Part shown: in pieces, positions 57,184 to 64,000 of the stretch | How positions within the stretch are numbered: position 1 is the first letter of the stretch | Layout of the letters: every line of letters begins with the position of its first letter | NCBI GenBank assembly: GCA_014529385.2 | Contig: CM043944.1 | Span: 90,687,384-90,751,383, forward strand | Length of the DNA stretch: 64,000 nucleotides | Source of the DNA: Adiantum capillus-veneris | Lineage: Eukaryota; Streptophyta; Polypodiopsida; Polypodiales; Pteridaceae | Direction: 5' to 3' | Translations under genes and position numbers: made by a program | The notes under the pieces: generated by a model | Seen by the model: only the letters and a program-made list of their open reading frames with translations | Databases searched by the model: none | Told to the model about the DNA's origin: nothing

Positions 57184-58127
57184 CACAAGCACCTCATGAC
57201 ACAACTCATCTACACCAGTGTTCAGGAATATTCATTTTCACAAACATACAAAAATCCCTCCAACACAAATATGAACCCGAAATTTTATAATACTAGCGAG
57301 TATTTTTACAAAATTAAACTACTTTTCATGTATTTCCTTGGTCCGGGCCTGCAACTCGACAGAGAGTAGTACTCTCGTGGGACGAAAAAGCCATGTGGCT
57401 GCATTCAAGGCTTTCCAATCAATCGGTCACAAGGCTTTTCCAATTAGCTCTTGCACAATTTGTTCTCCCACTTTGCACTATACATCTCTCGAAAATTCAT
57501 TGCTCCAGGGTTTGTGGCGATGATGCAGGGTGTGGTACTAGCGTTGATGCAATACGATCTACTGCATGCTGTCGGTAGGAGTAGTTGGAGGACCTCGAGG
57601 GCCGTGGAGTACACATATGACATTAGCAGACAAGGGCTAGTCACAGCGCACAACACTACTAGCAAATCCCTCTTATCAGCTCTAATTGTTTGCTTGGTGA
57701 TTACTTGTTTCACAATGCTGCCAATTGTCCTGTAGATCTTCATTACTTGCTAGTGCATCTTGCTTGGATAAATTATTTGACGTTTTGAGACCATGTCCAC
57801 CTTGTGCAACGTCTAGGAGGGGAGAGTTATTATGCACGAGCAGGGGGTGTCCATGCTGAGGATAAAGGGGTCTCACTGGAAGGAATGGCAGTAGTGTTCA
57901 CGATAATAACTAGGCCTTCTCGCTCGTAGAAAAAAAGCCTACCTCGTCGACATAGCGAGAGAATTCTTCAATATCATAGATTCTGTAGGCCAAGCTCCTC
58001 CCTATTCATTCCAACAGTAGAAGGTCGACAATGTCACCGTTTGCCTCGTCGCCATATTCGAATTGACCTTCATCTGCAGTAAAGCCTCTGCGCCTTTTCG
58101 GCATAGCATCATAGCAGCTTTGTGTTT
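57181..58127. other. Region upstream of the Helitron genes, no recognised gene
   Basis: Only short frames with no known domain. The 5' end of the Helitron (expected to begin TC after a host A) must lie somewhere here or further left, but many TC dinucleotides make it impossible to place by eye. Confidence 0.35.
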
Positions 58128-58675
58128 ATGTCCACCGTCAACTACCTTACTCAGCTCGTTTCTGCATGCGCAACTACTTATGGCCTAACTCTACCGTGTT
58201 TCACTGCAAACAGATCAAGAGAAACTTGGACACATCTCCTCTACATTTGCAACAACGACATATTCCAGCGTGCGGTGAGTAAGAAGTGCCACATTTTAAT
58301 CTTGAACGCTGAGAACACTGTAAAAAGGAACACTCCAAAAATTGCATGCTACCATGGGAATGGCATGTTCCCTCATATTATAAAAAATGGGGAGGACTGT
58401 GCAAACTCCCCCGTGCAGGGACACCAACACGTTTTCTTTTTTTTTTCTGTAACATAAGAAGTAAAGAACACATACAAATAATGAGATTACTCTTAGAACC
58501 TTCAACATTGTGATATTACTTTTCTAACGCTTCGTACTTATTCTTTGCAAGGGACATTCAGGAAATCAGCTATCGCTTGCCTCTTCCCAGTTCGAAACCC
58601 CACAACAACACAATCCAGCACCAGGTACATGGTTGTTTCAAAAGCTTGAACTGTTTGTTGCGCTTAGACGTGACT
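58128..58675 (+). CDS. Candidate two-exon ORF upstream of the Helitron Rep gene, unknown function
   Basis: I do not recognise this protein. ATG 58128 opens 49 codons (MSTVNYLTQLVSACATTYG ... CNNDIFQRA) ending at a strong donor GCG|gtgagtaag (58275). A good acceptor ctttgcaag ends at 58551. The frame then continues through a Gln/Pro-rich stretch (SSQFETPQQHNPAPG) to a TAG near 58673-58675, for roughly 90 residues. It is co-directional with the Rep/helicase gene and about 70 bp upstream of it. It may be an accessory gene, an upstream exon of the Rep gene or chance. Only splice signals and position support it. Confidence 0.3.
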
Positions 58676-58742
58676 AGTAAGTAAATATCACAAGGTTCTC
58701 ATCACATTGAATCATTAAGATTGAGTCCGACTTAAGCGTTCA

Positions 58743-61700
58743 ATGGACCTTCGTCGAAAGCATAGGATACACCTCAGCAGATCGAAAGCGAGACATCGCA
58801 CTTCAATCAAGAAGAAGGCTAGATTTCTACCATGCTCAGAATCATGGATTGATATCGTCAATTTAGTATATCCATGGAGTTCAGAGGTTGCAACGATATT
58901 CAGATCTTTAAGCATATGCTTTGTTTGTGGTGTAGTTTTCATCCAAAGAAGTGCCTCTTTTGATTGTACTCGAGCTCCAAACGAGACATCGATTGCAATG
59001 TTTTCTAGAAGTCTATTGGTATCCATCTTAGAGGCTACACAAATAGAAACGCAATGGGTGCAGTGCTCCACTTGTGAGAACTCAAGTGCACGTCGCAGAT
59101 ATTGTGTGCTCTTACTTCTAGACTACACAAGAAGAATATTGAACAAAAATCAGCTTCACATACAGCTACTGAGCGTCATTGACATATCTGTCAATGCCAT
59201 CTCAACAGTGACAACAATTGCACGAGGTACACTAGACAGATGTTCAATATTAGATAACCCTCTACTATCATGGGGTAAAGAGCATAGAACAACCTTCACA
59301 GAGCAAGATCTAGCTACATCACAAGTGGCATACATACTTGCATTCAATCTTGAGAACACCTTCGTACTACAGAAGTACATGTCAATGGCTGAACGACCGA
59401 ATAAGAAGCTTGGCCTCTGCATACTAAGTCAAGATAGTGTGATCAAGATCATTCAACAACAACAAGACAACACACCGTTTGCACTGATGGCGCAGCTTGA
59501 CACAAGTTTGATGTTTGGTATCATTGAAAACATCGTTGAACCGGCCACAAGAAGAGCATTCACCGCTAGCGATACTTATGAATTTGCTTCTCTGCAGCTC
59601 CGTGGCAATCAACAATTGCTTGAGAGAACAATTACTTTCAAGCCCAACGGCATCCTTGCCGCATCAAGCTCTGTGAACGACATCACAATAGAGACAACAA
59701 TGTTTCCATTCCTGTTGCCTTTTCGGAAAGACCAATATGATGGTAAAATCAACTTCAGTATATATGTAAAGATATGTGCATCAACTCTGTTCTTCGTTTA
59801 CACCCTGTACAAGCCATACCTGCTCATAATGTACCAACTAAAGCAAGCACTTATGTTGGCTAACAATACACACACGAGCTTGTTGCAAAGGGACATTGAC
59901 AACTACAAGAGGACCAATTGTATAGCAACTGACGAAGATACTGTGAGACATGTGCTTTGGTACAACACCCCTTGCAACATGCCAGGTTACTGCTCGTGGC
60001 ACCGCAAGAACCTAAAGGACTTGATAGCAATGGTGGACGAATGGGGAATGCCTGATTTCTTCTTGACTTTCACTACCGATGAGGTCACTGACACAAGATG
60101 GCCTGAGATTGACACGATCGAGCTAATTGCACGTCAGTTGAACGCCTCCTTCACTTGGATAGACTGCCCAGTCGAATGCGCCCTCACCTTCCGCTCTAAG
60201 TTCCAAATGCTTATGTCCAAATATATACTTGCGAAAGGTGTGTTGGGCCGTGTGCAACACCACTTGGTTAGATATGAGGTACAAAATAGAGGATCATTGC
60301 ATGCTCATGTCATACTGTGGATGCATGAAGAAGACAAAGAGAAACTATCTGCTGAACTAGCTGCATACATCTCGACGGAAACTAGCTCTGTGGTTTTGCC
60401 AGAAGTAAGCCGGCTCCGAGAACTCGTACTCAGGAAACAACTTCACAAGTTCCGTACAAGTTATTACCATTGTCAAAGAGATGGAGTATGTAAACACGGG
60501 TTTCCATTTCATGCGCAGCCAAATCCAAACCCAGTCTTCAACGAACAAAATCACAGATGGCAATACTTCAGGCCCCGACATGAAGACAAAAATGTCGTAC
60601 CGTACCACCCTACACTACTTTTGCTATGGGGTGCACATATGAATATACAGTGGGTCACCAATTCATCATTGTCCTACTACCTCTTGAAGTATGCACTCAA
60701 AACTGAACCAATGGGCCATCTCAACATCCGCACAGAAGATACAGAGCGCTTAGGCCTAGGTGGCCTTAACATTGTAAGATTGAAGCTGATCTCAGCCTCT
60801 TTACTATAGAAACCTATATCAGCAACATAAGTGGCATTAAATTGTTTGCAAATCCCAATCATTTCAAAGAGTGATAGCGTCCAATATGTCGACTCATCAC
60901 CCCCGACACTACGACAACGAATCATTTCTCACAACAATGATGTCGTGCTGCACCCTGTTGATCTGTATTGCGCACGACCACAAACTCTGGAGAAGTTTAC
61001 ATTCTACGACTTCCACAAGAATTAAGCGGTGATGAAGGGAAAATAAAGGAAAAAAAGTATTTCAGAGGAGAATACCTACGGCCAATCGTTGCAGCGGCAA
61101 CACCAACTGGTCCGTTTCACAGACTTTCACCCAGGGCATCATCCGGAGGCTTTCTTTTACAACGTGCTGCTAAAGAGAATCACCTTCAGAAATGAATCCC
61201 AGCTGCTCTCATTGGAGAACACGTCCAGGTCATACTATCTTGAGTGCAAACTTAGAAATTTGATACTGAGACAGATGAGGACCTTGAGATGTACATCACA
61301 GAGTACACACAACGAAATATGCTCACAATAGATCAAACACACCAATTTCACAACATGATACTACAGAAGACATCCTCAACAAAGGCTGCCTCATTTCAAT
61401 CTCCAGATGTGCAAACAGACTACGAGCAACAAGACACGTCTTCTCGTATCTCTGTCCTTCTAAACGAGCTTCAAAACGTCCAAAACGCGTCACTGACATC
61501 TGAACAAGTAGAGATCTACAAGAAGATCATAGCAGCAAAGGGTGGACTGCATGTGATCACAAGCATTGCTGGGAGTGGAAAAAACTTGCTCATCAGATAT
61601 ATGATAAGCCAACTCATAATGCAAGGGAAAACTGTCACACTCGCTGCTTTGACTGGTGCAGCAGCCACGAGGTTAAGCAGCATCGCAACAACTGTCCATT

Positions 61701-62722
61701 ACCAATTCAAGATACCAGTGCGCACACAACAATATCCCCTGTCAATCTTCAAAATTGATGACAGATACGTCAGTATTAAAGAAGCAGAGACGATTATCAT
61801 AGACGAGATTTCTATGTTGACAAAGCAAACTTTTGATCTCATAGTACGACAAATTGTGAATCTCACCAACGGCACACTGCTAGACCCATTCAAAGATAAA
61901 AAGGTCTTCTTGTTCGATGATTTGGCACAGTTGCCGTGAGTATGCAGGCATCAAAGTGATCAGTGCTACTCATGCCACATCACAAGCTCCACTTATTGGT
62001 CCACTGCTACTACGTACATTATGTCTTGCTCAGTGCGCCATGCAAAAGATATCTCTTTCATAGAGCTCCTCAATACAATAAGAGTCAGGCTCCCCACAAA
62101 GAAAGAAATCCACGATGCGCTTGGTGACCGCATCATAAAGCAGGATCAAATAGAGCAACACATGGATAGGAATATGACAATCATTTGCACACACAAGAGT
62201 GACGTTCGATATTATAATAACCTTCTCTTGGAATGCTTCCATCGGCATAGTCACATTATCCAAATCGGCCTCAAGACGAATGAACACAACGTCCCTAAGC
62301 TCCAAGCATGGCTTGAAGATCTCGACTTCCACGCAATTGACAGAATAGCAGAAGGAGCAAAGGAGCTGATAATAGAGAACATAGACTTAACAATTGGAGC
62401 AGCCAATGGATCAATATGTCGCGTAGACGAAATCCTCCAAGATGAAGAAGGAGGCATCAAAGCAATCAAAGTCACACTGGACACATCCAAACAGGAACTT
62501 ACACTTCAACGGTCAAAGCATAGCAGACAGACATTCAATGGGCACTGGTACCATAAATACACATTCCCAATAGCTCTCGCCTGTGCTATGACTGGACACA
62601 AGTCCCAAGGCGCAACAATCAACACCAACGTCTTGCTCATTGTAAAAGAAGTTTTTGCCCCTGGCCTTCTATACGTGATGCTATCATGCGTCACTGAGCG
62701 AACCCGGCTACATTTACTATAG
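58743..62722 (+). pseudogene. Helitron Rep-helicase (HUH nuclease plus PIF1 helicase), decayed
   Basis: RepHel proteins cut and join DNA at Helitron ends by a rolling-circle-type mechanism. The frame is open from 58743 for 688 codons: a Helitron-like N-terminal domain (GMPDFFLTFTTDE ... RWPEI, about residues 438-460), the HUH motif GSLHAHVILWMHEE (HAH at residues 520-522), CKHGFPFHAQP, and the catalytic Tyr region SYYLLKYALKTEP (about 644-656). It goes on in the same frame past TAG 60807, a TAA near 60825 and TAA 61023 (YVDSSPPTLRQRI, FTDFHPGHHPEAFFYN), changes frame near 61262, and continues as PIF1: Walker A AGSGKNLLI, IIIDEISML, a TGA at 61937-61939, then FPIALACAMTGHKSQGATI and LLYVMLSCVTERTRL. 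Several wordings recall the Helentron/Helitron2 branch, a tentative assignment. Confidence 0.9.
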
Positions 62723-63104
62723 CTCCCTACGCCAGAGATGTTCACACCATCTAGATTTTTGACCTTCTAAACGTGAATGTTTCCTACCCCCTCTTTAGTA
62801 TCAATTCCTCTTTCTATTAAACTGATTGAATCGCCTTCTTGTAACTGCCTTGTATATAAAGCAAAAATTTTAGTTCAACTGCTTATCTTCTCTTCTGTCG
62901 ACTTGTCATGTTCAATATGTTGCATTGCTGAGACATCTTTCCTATCACCCCTGCTCACTCTGATCCACCTTTTGTAAATTTATTGCTCTTCCCTTTTTCA
63001 CTTCATTCATTTGTGTTTAAACGTTTGTCAGATCTTATGCTTCAGAAATACTGTAAGAGATCATCAAAATAATTATTTTTACGTGCAGGAAACTGAATCA
63101 AACA
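62723..63104. other. Spacer between the helicase and the next ORF
   Basis: AT- and CT-rich sequence with no recognised coding capacity. A splice-acceptor-like tacgtgcag at about 63090 lies shortly before the ATG at 63105, so an upstream exon is possible. Confidence 0.4.
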
Positions 63105-63721
63105 ATGGATCACAACACGGTACATTTTGCACGCTTGTCTGATCTTGCATCTGCCTATGTATACACATGCGAATCAATCACTCATCTTACTGTGCAACTC
63201 TTCAAGCAATACACGAACAATGCAAAGGAAACGCAACCAATGATACAACCTAAGAGATTTTACCTCACGACTAAGCAAATGAGATTGGCTAACTTAGCAG
63301 GCGAGAAACCCCATGCGTATATTGAGGGATTCCATACTTTTCAAGAGCATCGCAACTTCATGAATAAGTGCAATGCAAGATATAAAGCTCTAAACCAAAC
63401 GATGGCGACACCAAACACAGACAGGATGACAACAGGTACTATTAGAAAAGAAAAATATAATGCCTTCTGTCTGTTACGCTAACCAGCTTGCTCCTACATC
63501 TTGCAGGTCTCATGAAGCAAATACTTGAAGAGCTTGATATCCAGTACGAGGATGATGAGAGTATGTTGCGTAATGTTGAAGCACAACAACTCCTCGACAC
63601 AAAAACTAAAGGAATTACATTGTACACGATGGAGCAGCTGCGGTTTGGTTACAACATTGATTTAGCTGAACTTTCAAAAGCTACTCAAGAAAACTGTGCC
63701 GCTATCTTGACAATTTCATGA
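63105..63721 (+). CDS. Two-exon ORF of unknown function downstream of the Helitron helicase
   Basis: I do not recognise this protein. Exon 1 is 63105-63435 and exon 2 is 63507-63721, separated by a 71-bp intron with donor CAG|gtacta and acceptor cttgcag. The phases agree (exon 1 ends after codon base 1) and the joined length is 546 nt, 181 residues plus TGA. The N-terminal half is MDHNTVHFARLSDLASAYVY ... MIQPKRFYLTTKQMRLANLAG. The C-terminal half is acidic and helical in character (LMKQILEELDIQYEDDESML ... LRFGYNIDLAELSKATQE). There is no signal peptide or membrane segment. Unlike the adjacent helicase, it has no internal stop. It may be a Helitron accessory gene, a captured host gene or a host gene beside the Helitron. 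Confidence 0.5.
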
Positions 63722-64000
63722 CTTTGGCAAACCACAGGGACGACGCAACTAATCCACCTATCACAATCCTGAAGGTAGCATGGCACTAGAGTGGACACAA
63801 GGAAGTAAATTACGACCAACGAGCCTCTCCATACGAGCCAATTGCAATAGACCAAGGCAAGTATGGATAACAAGTATCACTAGCTTCCATTCATTTCTCC
63901 GTAGTACCGTCATTTTTTTATTGACCTAGCCAATCTGCATGGACTGCAGATTTAGACACTCATCAACAACCAGAGACAAGCATCGGCCTTCCACCCCAGA
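63722..64000. other. Right edge, no recognised feature
   Basis: No further frame with a recognisable domain is seen. A Helitron 3' end (hairpin plus CTRR) could not be located with confidence. Confidence 0.3.

Larger units (their letters stand above)
58743..64000 (+). mobile_element. Helitron (possibly Helentron/Helitron2-like), ends not placed
   Basis: The Rep-helicase gene defines a Helitron. Neither the 5' TC end nor the 3' hairpin with CTRR is identified; the left end lies upstream of 58743 and may lie upstream of 58128, and the right end is probably after 63721 or outside the window. Two candidate spliced ORFs accompany the gene on the same strand. Confidence 0.75.

Overview
The window reads as nuclear DNA of a land plant with a large, repeat-rich genome. 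The support is GT-AG introns, Copia and chromodomain Gypsy retrotransposons primed by tRNA-iMet, LINEs, a tRNA-derived SINE candidate, a Rep/PIF1 Helitron and very many (GA)n/(CT)n and (AC)n arrays. The only confident host gene encodes the AP-3 adaptor sigma subunit and resembles plant homologues more than animal ones. Assignment to a seed-free plant such as a fern is only a guess. No operons, CRISPR arrays or rRNA genes are present.

Layout. 1-4021: 5' part of a decayed minus-strand Copia (LTR, PBS, gag, PR, IN, start of RT). 4022-5515: microsatellites and the upstream region of the host gene. 5516-20418: AP-3 sigma gene on the plus strand, seven short exons. Its intron 2 is 12.7 kb and packed with Gypsy sequence: a minus-strand element (B) is split by a plus-strand chromodomain element (A) with a perfect AGAGC target-site duplication (TSD), followed by a truncated plus-strand relative (C) and a solo LTR (D) sitting in a short tandem repeat. 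20538-about 22490: a non-autonomous LTR element just past the gene. About 22491-31400: a LINE (F) split by an almost intact young minus-strand Copia (E, TSD TTATT). 31726-37744: a Gypsy gag fragment (K) split by a large non-autonomous LTR element (G, TSD GAAAG). About 37790-41222: a second, different LINE (H). 42350-42519: SINE candidate. 42672-49753: a 1.3-1.4 kb tandem repeat, three copies, the second split by an internally deleted Copia (I, TSD ATTAG). 50885-51720: 84-bp minisatellite containing a 42-bp-TIR element. 52448-56105: decayed minus-strand Copia (J). 58128-63721: Helitron-type Rep/helicase gene, flanked by two candidate spliced ORFs of unknown function.

How it fits together. Apart from AP-3 sigma, nearly everything is mobile DNA, and nesting gives relative ages: A after B, E after F, G after K, I after the satellite. 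Paired copies show that many premature stops are C-to-T or G-to-A changes at CpG/CHG sites, as expected from deamination of methylated, silenced elements. AP-3 sigma keeps an open frame and consensus splice sites across its transposon-filled intron, so it is probably functional. The least explained parts are the two spliced ORFs beside the Rep/helicase gene and the origin of the large satellite.
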